Shown: positions 48,208-60,613, counted from the stretch's first letter. The stretch is DNA of 64,000 nt from Litchfieldella qijiaojingensis (GCF_014651875.1 NZ_BMXS01000015.1:52365-116364); one strand, 5' to 3'. Notes: generated from the letters alone by a model not told the origin. A program made the numbers and translations.

Positions 48208-50802
48208 CTATAGCGCTTCACGCCAAGTGTAGAGCAGCTCCAGCGCCTGTCGCGGCGACAGGCCGTCGATGTCCAGCGCGGCCAACTCGTCAAGCAGCGG
48301 ATGCGGGGTACTGGCGAACAGATCGGCCTGCTGTGGCGGTGCCGATGGCTCGCCCGGCAACGCAGGATCGGTAGTCGCCACACGCCGGTTTCCTTGGTCG
48401 ACTTCGTGTTGTTCGAGGCTGGCAAGCTTCTCCCGTGCACGGGCGATCACCATCTGGGGGACGCCGGCGAGCTGGGCCACCTGCAGGCCATAACTCTGAC
48501 TCGCCGGTCCCTCTTCGACCCGGTGCATGAAGACGATGCCGTCCTTGTGTTCGGCGGCGGTCAAGTGGACGTTGGCCACGCTCTCGGCCTGTTCGGCCAG
48601 GGCGGTCATCTCGAAGTAGTGGGTGGCGAACAGGGTGAAGGCTCGCGAGCGGGTCAGGTGTTCGGCACTGGCCCAGGCCAACGACAGACCGTCGAAGGTG
48701 CTGGTGCCGCGGCCGATCTCGTCCATCAATACCAGGCTATGGTCGGTGGCATTGTGCAGGATGCTGGCGGTTTCGGTCATCTCGACCATGAAGGTGGAGC
48801 GGCCGCCGGCCAGGTCGTCGCTGGAGCCGATACGGGTGAAGATGCGATCCACCGGGCCGATCTCGGCATGATCCGCCGGCACGAAGCTGCCAGTATGCGC
48901 GAGCAGGGTGATCAACGCCGCCTGGCGCATGTAGGTAGACTTGCCGCCCATGTTGGGGCCAGTGATCACCAGCATGCGCCGGGAGTCATCGAGAACCAGG
49001 TCGTTGGGCACGAAAGGGGCATCGCTGACGTGTTCGACCACCGGATGACGGCCGCCGCGAATCTCGATGCCCGGGGTCTCGGCAAGCCGTGGGCGCACGA
49101 AGTCCAAGGCCAGAGCACGTTCGGCGAAGGCTGCCAGCACGTCCAGGGTAGCCAGGGCGCGACCGCTGGCCTGCAGTGCCTCCAGGTCGGCATTGAGGGT
49201 ATCGAGCAGCGACTCGTAGAGCAGCTTCTCGCGCGCCAGGGCACGGGTCTTGGCCGATAGCGCCTTGTCTTCGAACTCCTTGAGTTCGGGGATGATGAAG
49301 CGCTCGGCGTTCTTCAGCGTCTGGCGGCGGATGTAGTCGCTGGGCGCTTCACTGGCCTGGGCGCGAGGAATCTCGATATAGTAGCCATGCACCCGGTTGT
49401 AGCCGACCTTGAGCCCCGGCAGGCCGGTGCGCTCGCGCTCACGTGTCTCGAGCTCGACCAGGAATTCGCCGGCATGCTCGGCCAAGCCGCGGTATTCATC
49501 GAGTTCCTTGTCGAAGCCCGAGGCGATCACTCCGCCGTCGCGAATCACCACCGGCGGATTCTCGATCAAGGCTCGGGTCAGGGTATCGGCGAGCTCGGGG
49601 TAGGGAAGGATATGGCGCTTGAGGTCGTCCAGCGTCGAGCCTTCGTCGAAGCGTGCCAAGGCCTCCTGCAATTCGGGCAGGGTATTGAGCGCGTCGCGCA
49701 GTCGGGCCAGGTCGCGAGGCCTGGCGCTGCGCAGGGCCACGCGAGCGAGGATACGCTCGATATCGCCGATCTGTTTGAGACTGTCGCGCAGTGGCACGAA
49801 GCCCTCGTCGTCGAGCAGCAGTTGCACTGCTGCCTGGCGTGCGCCAATTTGTGCATGGTCGCGAAGCGGCCGGTTCAGCCAGCGTTTCATCAGCCGCGAA
49901 CCCATGGCGGTGGCGGTGGTGTCGAGCACGCTGGCCAGGGTGTTGTCGGTGCTGCCACCAAGGTTCACGTCGATTTCCAGGTTGCGACGGCTTGCGGCGT
50001 CGATCACCACCGCGTCATCGCGGCTCTCGACGCCGATGGCGGTGACGTGAGGCAGGCGTGAGCGCTGGGTGTCGCGGGCATAGTCGATCAGCACCCCGGC
50101 AGCGGTGATGGCGACTTCCAGATGGGCACAGCCGAAGCCGCGCAGATCCTGGACCTGAAGCTGATCGCAAAGGGTACGCGTGGCGGTCTCGAGGTCGAGC
50201 AACCAATCGCTCTGGCGGCGCAGGCCGCTGCGATCGGCCAACGCCGGAGGCAGGTCGAGGCCGTCGGCGACCAGCAATTCGGCGGGGTCGAGGCGCTGAA
50301 CCTCGGCCAACATCTCGGCCTCGCCATCGATTTCCAGGACACTGAAGCGGCCGCTGGAGAGTTCCAGCCAGGCGATACCCCAGCGCTCGCCCCTGGCGTG
50401 CAGTGCCACCAGCAGGTTGTCGCGGCGTGCATCGAGCAGGGCTTCGTCATACAGGGTGCCAGGGGTGACGATACGCACCACCTTGCGCTCCACCGGCCCC
50501 TTGGCGGCATTCGGGTCACCGATCTGCTCGCAGATGGCCACCGACTCGCCGGCCTTGACCAGCCGTGCCAAGTAACCTTCCACGCTATGGTAGGGCACGC
50601 CGGCCATGGGGATCGGCTTGCCCGCCGACTGGCCGCGCTGGGTCAAGGTGATGTCGAGCAGGGCAGCAGCGCGTTTGGCATCTTCGAAGAACAGTTCGTA
50701 GAAATCGCCCATGCGATAGAAGAGCAGTACGTCCGGGTGCTCGCGCTTGATCTTCAGGAACTGACTCATCATCGGCGTGTGCTGGGCGCTGGCCTGTGAC
50801 AT
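48208..50802 (-). CDS. mutS: DNA mismatch repair protein MutS
   Basis: 864 residues from the chosen start. Mismatch-recognition Phe-x-Glu in [11 protein letters not shown] near residue 40; Walker A in [13 protein letters not shown] (Lys about 621); Walker [13 protein letters not shown]. It recognises mismatches after replication. The start MSQASAQ was chosen over two upstream ATGs because AAGGAC lies 6 bp before it. Divergent from the cinA-like gene. Confidence 0.96.
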   Translation of the reverse strand: MSQASAQHTPMMSQFLKIKREHPDVLLFYRMGDFYELFFEDAKRAAALLDITLTQRGQSAGKPIPMAGVPYHSVEGYLARLVKAGESVAICEQIGDPNAAKGPVERKVVRIVTPGTLYDEALLDARRDNLLVALHARGERWGIAWLELSSGRFSVLEIDGEAEMLAEVQRLDPAELLVADGLDLPPALADRSGLRRQSDWLLDLETATRTLCDQLQVQDLRGFGCAHLEVAITAAGVLIDYARDTQRSRLPHVTAIGVESRDDAVVIDAASRRNLEIDVNLGGSTDNTLASVLDTTATAMGSRLMKRWLNRPLRDHAQIGARQAAVQLLLDDEGFVPLRDSLKQIGDIERILARVALRSARPRDLARLRDALNTLPELQEALARFDEGSTLDDLKRHILPYPELADTLTRALIENPPVVIRDGGVIASGFDKELDEYRGLAEHAGEFLVELETRERERTGLPGLKVGYNRVHGYYIEIPRAQASEAPSDYIRRQTLKNAERFIIPELKEFEDKALSAKTRALAREKLLYESLLDTLNADLEALQASGRALATLDVLAAFAERALALDFVRPRLAETPGIEIRGGRHPVVEHVSDAPFVPNDLVLDDSRRMLVITGPNMGGKSTYMRQAALITLLAHTGSFVPADHAEIGPVDRIFTRIGSSDDLAGGRSTFMVEMTETASILHNATDHSLVLMDEIGRGTSTFDGLSLAWASAEHLTRSRAFTLFATHYFEMTALAEQAESVANVHLTAAEHKDGIVFMHRVEEGPASQSYGLQVAQLAGVPQMVIARAREKLASLEQHEVDQGNRRVATTDPALPGEPSAPPQQADLFASTPHPLLDELAALDIDGLSPRQALELLYTWREAL

Positions 50803-50923
50803 GGGCGTCCTTGTATCCATGGAATCGTCTCGCGACAGAGTCTGCATTCGGCTGCAAAAGGCATTATTCTACGCCGATGAATCCGTCGCGTCAGGACCAC
50901 TCTGCCCAACTATAGGAGTTGCT

Positions 50924-51436
50924 ATGGACGTGTCCGTCGCCAGCTTGAGTAACCTTGACCTGACCACCTTGGCCGAGCGGCTGGGTGAGCTATGCCGGGC
51001 CAAGGGAGTGCATGTCACCGCCGCCGAGTCCTGTACCGGTGGCGGCGTGGCCAGTACGATCACCGACGTGGCCGGCAGTTCCGACTACTTCGAGACCGGC
51101 TACGTGACCTACGCCAATACTGCCAAGACCCGGCTGCTGGGAGTCCCCGAATCCTTGCTCGAGGCTCATGGCGCGGTCAGCCGCGAAGTGGTTGAAGCCA
51201 TGGTCGCCGGCGCGTGTCGTGACAGCGGCGCACAATGGGGCGTGGCCATCAGCGGTGTCGCCGGACCTGGTGGCGGCAGTGAAGCCAAGCCGGTGGGCAC
51301 AGTGTGGTTGGCGTGGGGCGATGAGCGGCGTCAGGAGGCTGAGCATTACCTTTTTTCCGGTGACCGCCGCGCGATACGCGAACAGGCGGTGCGCGAAGCA
51401 CTGATCGGGTTGATCGTGCGGCTCGACGCCGGCTGA
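50924..51436 (+). CDS. pncC: Nicotinamide-nucleotide amidohydrolase, CinA C-terminal type
   Basis: 170 residues, CinA C-terminal domain alone. Catalytic region TAAESCTGGGVASTITDVAGSSDYFETGYVTYAN and GVAGPGGGSEAKPVGTVW. It deamidates NMN to nicotinate mononucleotide, recycling NAD breakdown products. AGGAG precedes the ATG. Adjacent to recA, as in many gammaproteobacteria. Confidence 0.94.
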   Translation: MDVSVASLSNLDLTTLAERLGELCRAKGVHVTAAESCTGGGVASTITDVAGSSDYFETGYVTYANTAKTRLLGVPESLLEAHGAVSREVVEAMVAGACRDSGAQWGVAISGVAGPGGGSEAKPVGTVWLAWGDERRQEAEHYLFSGDRRAIREQAVREALIGLIVRLDAG

Positions 51437-51464
51437 AAAATTCGCCATACTGCCCGACATCGAC

Positions 51465-51484
51465 TACTGTGCAACCATACAGTG
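51465..51484. promoter_or_regulatory. LexA (SOS) box of recA
   Basis: TACTGTGCAACCATACAGTG contains CTGT-N8-ACAG (51467-51482), the gammaproteobacterial LexA operator. It is 80 bp before the recA start. Confidence 0.92.
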
Positions 51485-51563
51485 ATTGGCTCGCTGCCCG
51501 GCTTGGTCAATCGCGACGCAACGTAGCGTTCGTTCCCGTTTCGAGATTTTCAGGAGGCCATCG

Positions 51564-52628
51564 ATGGCACAGGACGACAACCGTTCCAAGGCGCTGAATG
51601 CCGCCCTTTCACAGATCGAACGTCAATTCGGCAAGGGCACCGTGATGCGTCTGGGGGATACCCCACGGGTGGTGATGCCGTCGGTTTCCACCGGCTCGCT
51701 GGGGCTGGATATTGCGCTGGGTATCGGTGGCTTGCCCTATGGTCGGGTGGTGGAGATCTTCGGACCGGAGTCCTCGGGCAAGACCACCCTGACCCTGTCG
51801 GTGATTGCCCAGGCCCAGAAGCAGGGCAAGACCTGTGCTTTCATCGATGCCGAGCATGCGTTGGATCCCAGTTACGCCGAGAAGCTCGGCGTCAACCTCG
51901 ACGACCTGCTGGTCTCGCAGCCGGACACCGGTGAGCAAGCCTTGGAGATCTGCGACATGCTGGTGCGCTCCGGTGGTGTCGACGTGATCATCATCGACTC
52001 GGTGGCGGCGTTGACCCCGCGCGCCGAGATCGAGGGCGAGATGGGCGATTCCCACGTCGGCCTGCAGGCACGCCTGATGTCACAGGCACTACGCAAGATC
52101 ACCGGTCACATCAAGAACGCCAACTGCATGGTGGTGTTCATCAACCAGATCCGCATGAAGATCGGGGTGATGTTCGGTAGTCCCGAAACCACCACTGGCG
52201 GCAACGCACTGAAGTTCTACTCCAGCGTGCGCCTGGACATCCGCCGCACCGGCTCGGTCAAGGTCGGCGATGAGGTCACCGGTAACGAGACCCGCGTCAA
52301 GGTGGTCAAGAACAAGGTGGCGCCACCGTTCCGTCAGGCCGAATTCCAGATTCTCTACGGCAAGGGTATCTACCACGCCGGCGAAGTGGTCGATCTCGGT
52401 GTGCAGTGCAACCTGATCGACAAGGCGGGTGCCTGGTACAGCTACCAGGGCAACAAGATTGGCCAGGGCAAGGCCAATGCCGCTCAGTTCCTGGAGGACA
52501 ACCCGGCGGTCATGGACGAGATCGAATCCCAGATTCGCGCACAACTGCTGGCCACCCTCGAGCCCAAGGAAAAGGAAAAGGAAGCCGAGACCGTGGCAGA
52601 GGGCGATCGCGACGACGATCTGCTGTAA
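51564..52628 (+). CDS. recA: Recombinase RecA
   Basis: 354 residues. Walker A GPESSGKT at residues 67-74, MAW motif [14 protein letters not shown], and an acidic C-terminal tail (EGDRDDDLL). It forms filaments on single-stranded DNA, drives strand exchange and induces LexA self-cleavage. AGGAGG 6 bp upstream of the ATG; LexA box upstream. recX follows after 3 bp. Confidence 0.98.
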   Translation: MAQDDNRSKALNAALSQIERQFGKGTVMRLGDTPRVVMPSVSTGSLGLDIALGIGGLPYGRVVEIFGPESSGKTTLTLSVIAQAQKQGKTCAFIDAEHALDPSYAEKLGVNLDDLLVSQPDTGEQALEICDMLVRSGGVDVIIIDSVAALTPRAEIEGEMGDSHVGLQARLMSQALRKITGHIKNANCMVVFINQIRMKIGVMFGSPETTTGGNALKFYSSVRLDIRRTGSVKVGDEVTGNETRVKVVKNKVAPPFRQAEFQILYGKGIYHAGEVVDLGVQCNLIDKAGAWYSYQGNKIGQGKANAAQFLEDNPAVMDEIESQIRAQLLATLEPKEKEKEAETVAEGDRDDDLL

Positions 52629-52631
52629 ACC

Positions 52632-53111
52632 ATGTTGGAAAGCCAGGAAAGCCAGGCCTCGCCCTCGCCCTACGACGACGCCATCCGGCTGCTGGCTCGG
52701 CGCGAGTACTCACGCGCCGAGCTGGAAGCTCGGCTGGCAGCCAAGGGGCACGATGGCGAGGACGTGGCCGCCTGCCTCGAACGACTGGCCGAACAGGGGC
52801 TACAGAGCGACACCCGTTTTGCCGAGCACTTCATCCGCTCGCGGGTGGGGCGTGGCCAAGGGCCGTTGAAGATCCTTGCCGAGCTGGGTAACCGGGGCAT
52901 TGCCAGTGAGTTCGCCCGGTCGGCCCTGGCCGAGTACGAAGCCAGCGAGACTGTCGATTGGTACGAGCTTGCCTGCGACACACTGGGCCGGCGTTTCAGC
53001 TCGCCCGGCGATACCCCCAGCGAACGCGCCCGGCGCGAGCGTTTCCTGGCCGGGCGCGGCTTCGACTTCGATCAGGTGCGTCACGCCCTGTCCCATGCCT
53101 GGGACGCATGA
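52632..53111 (+). CDS. recX: RecA regulatory protein RecX
   Basis: 159 residues, helical repeats typical of RecX: YDDAIRLLARREYSRAELEARLAAKG, then DTRFAEHFIRSRVGRGQGPLKILAELGNRGI. RecX caps RecA filaments and inhibits recombinase activity. It lies 3 bp after recA and must be cotranscribed, so it is SOS-induced with recA. Confidence 0.95.
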   Translation: MLESQESQASPSPYDDAIRLLARREYSRAELEARLAAKGHDGEDVAACLERLAEQGLQSDTRFAEHFIRSRVGRGQGPLKILAELGNRGIASEFARSALAEYEASETVDWYELACDTLGRRFSSPGDTPSERARRERFLAGRGFDFDQVRHALSHAWDA

Positions 53112-53130
53112 CACCTTGCATACCCCCCAC

Positions 53131-53159
53131 TGAAAGTTCCTTGACGACTGCGTTATAAT
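53131..53159 (+). promoter_or_regulatory. Putative alaS promoter
   Basis: -10 TATAAT at 53154-53159 with a weak -35 TGAAAG at 53131-53136 (17-bp spacer), about 100 bp before the alaS start and after the recX stop. Confidence 0.5.
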
Positions 53160-53261
53160 AATGACCCTTGCGACGACGCCGGGCAGCGCCATGGCCTGGT
53201 TGTGGGCGGATTTGCTGGTAAGCACCGCCTGCGTCATTACGCTTATCGTTACGGATTACCT

Positions 53262-55871
<2,610 letters not shown>

Positions 55872-55879
55872 TTCATTCC

Positions 55880-55908
55880 AGGCCGGGCAGCACATGCTCC
55901 GGCCTTTT
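55880..55908 (+). terminator. Intrinsic terminator of alaS
   Basis: AGGCCGG (55880-55886) / CCGGCCT (55899-55905) with a 12-nt loop and TTTT (55905-55908), 9 bp after the alaS stop. Confidence 0.8.
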
Positions 55909-55960
55909 GCTATCCAATCATTCGTTCGGCCTCGGGTCGAACCAGATCAGGGCAATCCCT

Positions 55961-57211
55961 ATGGCGCTATACGTACAGAAATTCGGTGGCACCTCGGTGG
56001 GTTCGGTGGAGCGCATCAAGGCCGTGGCCGAGAAAGTCAAACGGTTCCGTGACGATGGTCACCAGGTGGTGGTGGTGGTGTCGGCGATGAGCGGCGAAAC
56101 CAATCGCCTGATCGACCTGGCCAGCCAGATCAACGACGAGCCCACTCCGCGTGAAATGGACATGCTGGTTTCCACCGGAGAGCAGGTGACCATCTCGCTG
56201 CTGGCCATGGCGCTGCACAAGCTTGGAGTGCCGGCGACGTCCTACACCGGCGCCCAGGTCGGTATCCAGACCGATAGCGCCCACACCAAGGCGCGTATCC
56301 AGCGTATCGAAACCGAGGACCTGCGCGCCGACCTGGACGATGGCCAGGTGGTGGTGGTGGCCGGTTTCCAGGGGGTCGACGAGGATGGCAACATCACCAC
56401 CCTGGGCCGCGGTGGTTCGGACACCACCGGCGTTGCCTTGGCGGCAGCGCTGGGGGCCGATGAGTGTCAGATCTACACCGACGTCGACGGGGTCTACACC
56501 ACAGACCCCCGTGTCTGCACCAAGGCGCGGCGCCTGGAAACCGTAACTGTCGAGGAAATGCTCGAGCTGGCCAGCCTCGGCTCCAAGGTGCTGCAGATCC
56601 GCGCCGTGGAATTCGCCGGCAAATACAATGTGCCGCTGCGCGTGCTGTCCAGTTTCGAGGATGGCCCCGGCACCCTGATCGTCGCTGACACAGATGAAGA
56701 AGAGGACTCCATGGAAGAACCGCTGATCTCCGGTATCGCCTTTACCGCCAACGAGGCCAAGCTGACCCTACTCAATACCCCGGATGTCCCGGGTGTCGCC
56801 TCGCGCATTCTCGGCCCGATCGCCGATGCCAACATCGAGGTCGACATGATCGTGCAGAACGTTGCACCGGTGGGTGACTACACCGACTTCACCTTCACCG
56901 TCGCCAAGAGTGACTACAAGCAGACCATGAAGATCATTCAGGAACAGGTGATTCCCGACCTGGGTGGTGGCGAATTGCGTGGCGACGATAACATCGCCAA
57001 GGTATCGCTGGTCGGTGTGGGCATGCGTTCTCATGCCGGCGTGGCGTCGAAGATGTTCCGTGCCCTTGCCGACGAAAACATCAATATTCGCATGGTATCG
57101 ACTTCCGAGATCAAGATCTCGGTTGTGATCGATGAGAAGCATATGGAACTCGCTGTACGTGCACTGCACCAGGCATTCGGGCTGGACAAGAGCGACATCG
57201 AGGCCGAATAG
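55961..57211 (+). CDS. lysC: Aspartate kinase
   Basis: 416 residues. Kinase domain starts with KFGGTSVGS and has VVVVVSAMSGETNRL; two ACT domains occupy residues about 265-416 (LLNTPDVPGVASRILGPIAD and VGVGMRSHAGVASKMFRAL). This is the monofunctional, feedback-regulated form (lysine and threonine) as in Pseudomonas. The alaS-lysC-csrA order is conserved in related gammaproteobacteria. No lysine riboswitch is seen in the 89-bp gap. Confidence 0.96.
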   Translation: MALYVQKFGGTSVGSVERIKAVAEKVKRFRDDGHQVVVVVSAMSGETNRLIDLASQINDEPTPREMDMLVSTGEQVTISLLAMALHKLGVPATSYTGAQVGIQTDSAHTKARIQRIETEDLRADLDDGQVVVVAGFQGVDEDGNITTLGRGGSDTTGVALAAALGADECQIYTDVDGVYTTDPRVCTKARRLETVTVEEMLELASLGSKVLQIRAVEFAGKYNVPLRVLSSFEDGPGTLIVADTDEEEDSMEEPLISGIAFTANEAKLTLLNTPDVPGVASRILGPIADANIEVDMIVQNVAPVGDYTDFTFTVAKSDYKQTMKIIQEQVIPDLGGGELRGDDNIAKVSLVGVGMRSHAGVASKMFRALADENINIRMVSTSEIKISVVIDEKHMELAVRALHQAFGLDKSDIEAE

Positions 57212-57317
57212 GGAACGCCTAAGGCGCGAACAGGTTCTACGCTTATAGGGGATGTCGCCGGACGCCTGTTTCGACCTTGTTTCAACGGGAGTGTCGGGTG
57301 TCATGGAGCCGGCGCAT

Positions 57318-57346
57318 TTGGCCTTGGGTCATGCATATCGCATAAT
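57318..57346 (+). promoter_or_regulatory. Putative csrA promoter
   Basis: -35 TTGGCC (57318-57323), 17-bp spacer, -10 CATAAT (57341-57346), 65 bp before the csrA start. Confidence 0.55.
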
Positions 57347-57410
57347 GCCCTGTCGCATGTCTGCTGGCCGTGCGCATCCCGTTGCTATAAGTCTGAGAAG
57401 GAGATCAGCC

Positions 57411-57608
57411 ATGCTCATCCTGACCCGCCGAGTCGGCGAAACCCTAATGATCGGTGATGACATCACCGTGACTGTGTTGGGGGTAAAGGGGAACCAAGTC
57501 CGAATCGGTGTCAATGCGCCTAAAGATGTCGCCGTGCATCGCGAAGAGATCTATCAGCGCATTCAGCGTGAAAAGACTGAGGGCGATGAAGGGGACTCCC
57601 AGGTGTGA
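57411..57608 (+). CDS. csrA: Carbon storage regulator CsrA/RsmA
   Basis: 65 residues. [34 protein letters not shown] is the canonical five-strand RNA-binding fold with Arg44-type contact in [12 protein letters not shown]. The dimer binds GGA motifs in mRNA leaders and blocks translation. AGAAGGAGA precedes the ATG. A CsrB-like decoy RNA is encoded at 47408-47581. Confidence 0.98.
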   Translation: MLILTRRVGETLMIGDDITVTVLGVKGNQVRIGVNAPKDVAVHREEIYQRIQREKTEGDEGDSQV

Positions 57609-57644
57609 AACTCGCCTTGGTCTTGCCAAGGGGAATCGCGTGGG

Positions 57645-57678
57645 GCCGGTGAGGGGATCGCACCTCACCGGCTTTTTT
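57645..57678 (+). terminator. Intrinsic terminator of csrA
   Basis: Perfect 10-bp stem GCCGGTGAGG (57645-57654) / CCTCACCGGC (57663-57672), then six T. Confidence 0.93.
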
Positions 57679-57755
57679 CCCGTTTATGTGGCATGTCACC
57701 TCGGCAGTGACCACATGGCAGGATGCAAGGAAGGAGTAAAAAGTTATCGTGGAGG

Positions 57756-57785
57756 TTGGACAATGACCTTCCGAAACGGTAACAT
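57756..57785 (+). promoter_or_regulatory. Putative tRNA-Ser promoter
   Basis: -35 TTGGAC (57756-57761), 18-bp spacer, -10 TAACAT (57780-57785), 18 bp before tRNA-Ser. Confidence 0.55.
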
Positions 57786-57803
57786 ACGCGCCGTGTTGAT
57801 GAG

Positions 57804-57896
57804 GGAGAGATGGCCGAGTGGCTGAAGGCGCTCCCCTGCTAAGGGAGTATGGGGTTTATAGCCCCATCGAGGGTTCGAATCCCTCTCTCTCCGCCA
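57804..57896 (+). tRNA. tRNA-Ser (anticodon GCU)
   Basis: 93 nt with a long variable arm. Acceptor GGAGAGA pairs with TCTCTCC, discriminator G and encoded CCA. The anticodon stem CTCCC/GGGAG holds CTGCTAA, so the anticodon is GCU (codons AGC/AGU). T-loop GGTTCGAATCC present. Confidence 0.97.
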
Positions 57897-57936
57897 TCCC
57901 CGCTCCGCAGGGAGTGGTCGTCGACACTGAAGACTC

Positions 57937-58013
57937 GCGCCCGTAGCTCAGCTGGATAGAGTACCTGACTACGAATCAGGTGGTCGGAGGTTCGAATCCT
58001 CCCGGGCGCGCCA
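57937..58013 (+). tRNA. tRNA-Arg (anticodon ACG), copy 1
   Basis: 77 nt. Acceptor GCGCCCG/CGGGCGC with encoded CCA; anticodon loop CTACGAA within CCTGA/TCAGG, giving ACG (read as ICG). T-arm GGAGGTTCGAATCCTCC. Identical to the copy 185 bp downstream. Confidence 0.97.
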
Positions 58014-58121
58014 TCTTCATGCGGACGAATACCTGCCAAGTCTTCGTTCAGTTATCAGCGGCACAAGGCATGAAGTCGGTGTGTGTTGACACCGGTAGCA
58101 TGTGAATTGTGATCGTTACCC

Positions 58122-58198
58122 GCGCCCGTAGCTCAGCTGGATAGAGTACCTGACTACGAATCAGGTGGTCGGAGGTTCGAATCCTCCCGGGCGCGCCA
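58122..58198 (+). tRNA. tRNA-Arg (anticodon ACG), copy 2
   Basis: 77 nt, base-for-base identical to copy 1, with encoded CCA. The 108-bp spacers between the tRNAs are unrelated to each other. Followed by an intrinsic terminator. Confidence 0.97.
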
Positions 58199-58207
58199 GA
58201 TTCTTGA

Positions 58208-58231
58208 CCCGTCCTTTCGAGGGCGGGTTTT
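58208..58231 (+). terminator. Terminator of the tRNA operon
   Basis: CCCGTCCT (58208-58215), TTCG loop, AGGGCGGG (58220-58227) with one G-T pair, then TTTT. Confidence 0.85.
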
Positions 58232-58267
58232 CTGCTTTCCGGGAACCCGCCGGAGATATCATTTCGC

Positions 58268-58363
58268 TAGCCGAGTCGGCAACGTGTCGCCTGACAGGAA
58301 CGTGAGGCAGACCGACTCCGCGATCGTTCAAGGCGCCGTCTCGTGACTGGCGCCTTCTTTTTT
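58268..58363 (+). ncRNA. Small RNA candidate after the tRNA cluster
   Basis: After the tRNA terminator there is a second, stronger terminator with no gene before it, so an independent short transcript is implied. A -10-like TATCAT lies at 58257-58262, without a good -35. The transcript would hold GAGTCGG (58273-58279) pairing with CCGACTC (58312-58318), an inner GCCT/AGGC pair, and a U-rich 3' end typical of Hfq-binding RNAs. No known family recognised; 5' end uncertain. Confidence 0.5.
58330..58363 (+). terminator. Strong intrinsic terminator of the small RNA candidate
   Basis: Perfect 8-bp stem AAGGCGCC (58330-58337) / GGCGCCTT (58349-58356), 11-nt loop, C and six T. Confidence 0.88.
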
Positions 58364-58446
58364 GTTCGGCAGCCAGCGCCATGGCTTGGCGGGCATTGCC
58401 AAGGGGGGGATGCTAGGCTGCAGTGTGACAAGTCGGTGAGGGAGGG

Positions 58447-58887
58447 ATGTCGATGGCAGTCGTCCGCTCTTTTTCACTATGGGCAGTTGCGGTGATTCTG
58501 GTCGCATTGGGGGGCTGCTCTGAGCCCGATTCGCCCCAGGTATCACCTGACACGGAGGCGCTGACCAAGGAGCCGGCCACCATCGTTATCACCATGCAGG
58601 ATGATATGACGTTTGATCCTCGCCGCGTACAGGTCCCGAAGGGCGCGGTGGTCGAGTGGGTCAATCGTAGCGACGTACCCCACACCACAACGGCAAGAGT
58701 CGGCAACGAGCCGCTTGAACGGCTCCCCGAGGGCATCGCCGGCTGGGATTCCGGTCTGCTGCAGAACGGTGAACGGTTCCGCATGAAATTCGACACCCCC
58801 GGCGAATACCAGTACGTATGCACCCTGCATCTCGCCAATAACATGGTGGGGCGCATCGAGGTCCTGCCTGCTGGGGAGCAGGATTGA
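58447..58887 (+). CDS. Cupredoxin (plastocyanin-like) lipoprotein
   Basis: 146 residues. Lipobox ALGGC (Cys24). The cupredoxin domain has type 1 copper ligands in plastocyanin spacing: His79 (VPHTT), Cys125, His128 and Met133 (CTLHLANNM, C-x2-H-x4-M). It is an electron carrier anchored to the outer face of a membrane. Its stop TGA overlaps the next ATG (TGATG), giving an operon with the DUF2231-like and flavoprotein genes. Confidence 0.88.
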   Translation: MSMAVVRSFSLWAVAVILVALGGCSEPDSPQVSPDTEALTKEPATIVITMQDDMTFDPRRVQVPKGAVVEWVNRSDVPHTTTARVGNEPLERLPEGIAGWDSGLLQNGERFRMKFDTPGEYQYVCTLHLANNMVGRIEVLPAGEQD

Positions 58888-59360
58888 TGCGCATCCTCCA
58901 CCCCCTATTTGTGCATCTGCACATCGCCTTCTTGTTGATGGCGTTTTTCGCCATGTATCTGTGGTTGTTTCGTGGCCTGTTGACCAGCGTGTTCGAGGAT
59001 CGCCTCTATCGCCTCGCCCGCACGGCCACCTGGTTGGGGGTGATGACCATCGCCCTATCCATGATCGCCGGTCTGCGCGATGCGTTCTTCGGGACCATCG
59101 TACGGGTTTCCGGGCCGCTTGGCGGTTGGATCGTGATCAAGGTCATGCTGTCATCCCTGCTGCTTGTCATCTATGGCACATTCCTGCGTCAGAGCGCTAA
59201 GAAGCGCAGTTACCTGCAGGAGGAGCGACGGGTCATGGCCTGGTGCCTTGTTACCCAGTTCGTGGGTATTGTGCTGGTGGCTGTCATCACTACGATTGGA
59301 ACCATGCTGGTTTACTATCAGGACAAGGTGCCGCGATTGCCGGCACCCTTCTTCTCATGA
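58887..59360 (+). CDS. Four-helix membrane protein, DUF2231-like
   Basis: 157 residues with four hydrophobic segments. The start HPLFVHLHIAFLLMAFF resembles the IHPLxVHFPIAL opening of DUF2231 membrane proteins; His5, His10 and His12 could bind haem or metal. It overlaps the cupredoxin gene by 1 bp and the flavoprotein gene by 4 bp, so it is probably a membrane partner of this redox pair. Function unknown. Confidence 0.65.
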   Translation: MRILHPLFVHLHIAFLLMAFFAMYLWLFRGLLTSVFEDRLYRLARTATWLGVMTIALSMIAGLRDAFFGTIVRVSGPLGGWIVIKVMLSSLLLVIYGTFLRQSAKKRSYLQEERRVMAWCLVTQFVGIVLVAVITTIGTMLVYYQDKVPRLPAPFFS

Positions 59361-60613
59361 GTCGACATCCCGCCAGGGTGGTCATACTCGGGGGCGGATT
59401 CGCCGGGTTGTATGCCGCCAGTTACCTCGTGAGAGCCGACCTGCCGGAAGGTGCGGTCGAGGTCACGATGATTTCTGACAGGAACTACTTCACCTTCTTG
59501 CCGCTGCTGCCCGAGGTGGTGGGAGGGATGCTTGGCGAGGAGGAAGTCGCATTCCCGTTGCGCGCTCATGCGCGTCGTGTCGGATTCCGCTTCCTGCGCG
59601 CAGAGGTTGAGAGTATCGAACCGCCTGCGCGGCGGGTCCACACTTCGCTTGGTGTTGTCGATTATGACTTTCTCGTCATCACCCTGGGCGCACGTGCCAA
59701 CTATTTTGGTAATGAGGAACTCGCGCGCAATGCCATGCCACTAGTGTCGATCCAGGATGCGCTAAAGCTCAGAAGCCATCTCCTGCGCACCGTCGAAGCC
59801 GCAGCGCAGGAGCGTAGCGCTATCCGGCGTGGCGAGTTGCTGAGCTTTGCCGTGGCCGGTGGCGGTCCCTCGGGCGTGGAGGTCGCAAGCGAGATCCTGC
59901 GTATGCTGGACCGCGTATCACGCCGCGACCACGGTTTGACCGAGCGCGTGCGCCTCACCTTGGTTCATGGTGGTGATCGTATCCTGCAAGGCTGGGACGA
60001 GACGCTAGCCGACGAAGGTCTGGAGCTCATGCGCAAGCGGGGAATCGATGTACGCCTGCGCACCCGTGTTGAGGGCTTCGACAACGGCACGGTGCAGGTC
60101 CGGCTGAAACAGCCCGCCGCTGAGCCTGGCCGCTTCCGGGCGGAAGCCCTGGTCTGGACCGCCGGCACGCGTCCCGCTACCAATCCGCTGGCGAAGGAAG
60201 TCCTGGACTCCGGTCATCTCCCGGTCGATGCTACCTTGCGCGTGCTCGGACAGGACCGGATTTTTGCCGCCGGTGACAATGCACGACTCGACGATCCGCG
60301 CAGCGGTCACCCATATCCGCCAGTCGCGCCGATTGCGATCAGTCAGGGAATTCGCGTGGCTGCCAACATCGAAAACGCCATCGTCGGGCGTGATCTGGAA
60401 GCCTATCATGCCTACCATGCGGGCAAGATCGTCTCCCTCGGCGGCGGGCAGGCGTTGGTGGATATCCTGGGCTGGCGTGCCGGGGGGCGTACCGCCTGGC
60501 TGCTCTACCGGGCTGTCACGCTTTCCCAGCTGGTGGGAGCTCGCAATAAACTGCGTACCCTGACCAGTCTCATGATCAATCGCCTGTTTGAGCCTGCCGA
60601 TATCTTCGACTGA
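59357..60613 (+). CDS. NDH-2-like NAD(P)H dehydrogenase flavoprotein
   Basis: 418 residues. FAD motif VVILGGGFAGLYAASYL at the N-terminus, NAD(P) motif AVAGGGPSGVEVASEI near residue 165, and second FAD contact FAAGDNARL near residue 300. The C-terminal part (APIAISQGIRVAANIENAI) is as in type II NADH:quinone oxidoreductases. It would pass electrons from NADH to quinone or, given the neighbours, to a periplasmic copper carrier chain. ATGA overlap with the preceding gene. Confidence 0.85.
   Translation: MSRHPARVVILGGGFAGLYAASYLVRADLPEGAVEVTMISDRNYFTFLPLLPEVVGGMLGEEEVAFPLRAHARRVGFRFLRAEVESIEPPARRVHTSLGVVDYDFLVITLGARANYFGNEELARNAMPLVSIQDALKLRSHLLRTVEAAAQERSAIRRGELLSFAVAGGGPSGVEVASEILRMLDRVSRRDHGLTERVRLTLVHGGDRILQGWDETLADEGLELMRKRGIDVRLRTRVEGFDNGTVQVRLKQPAAEPGRFRAEALVWTAGTRPATNPLAKEVLDSGHLPVDATLRVLGQDRIFAAGDNARLDDPRSGHPYPPVAPIAISQGIRVAANIENAIVGRDLEAYHAYHAGKIVSLGGGQALVDILGWRAGGRTAWLLYRAVTLSQLVGARNKLRTLTSLMINRLFEPADIFD

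Noticed and set aside
55872..55960. Lysine riboswitch before lysC
   Set aside because: The 89-bp gap is mostly the alaS terminator; there is no room for the riboswitch fold and no matching core.
57839..58039. Short minus-strand frame over tRNA-Ser and tRNA-Arg
   Set aside because: It is the antisense reading of tRNA genes, a known source of false proteins.
57937..58198. Integration site or prophage edge at the repeated tRNA-Arg genes
   Set aside because: Only two complete tRNA copies are present, with no integrase, no partial copy and ordinary genes on both sides.
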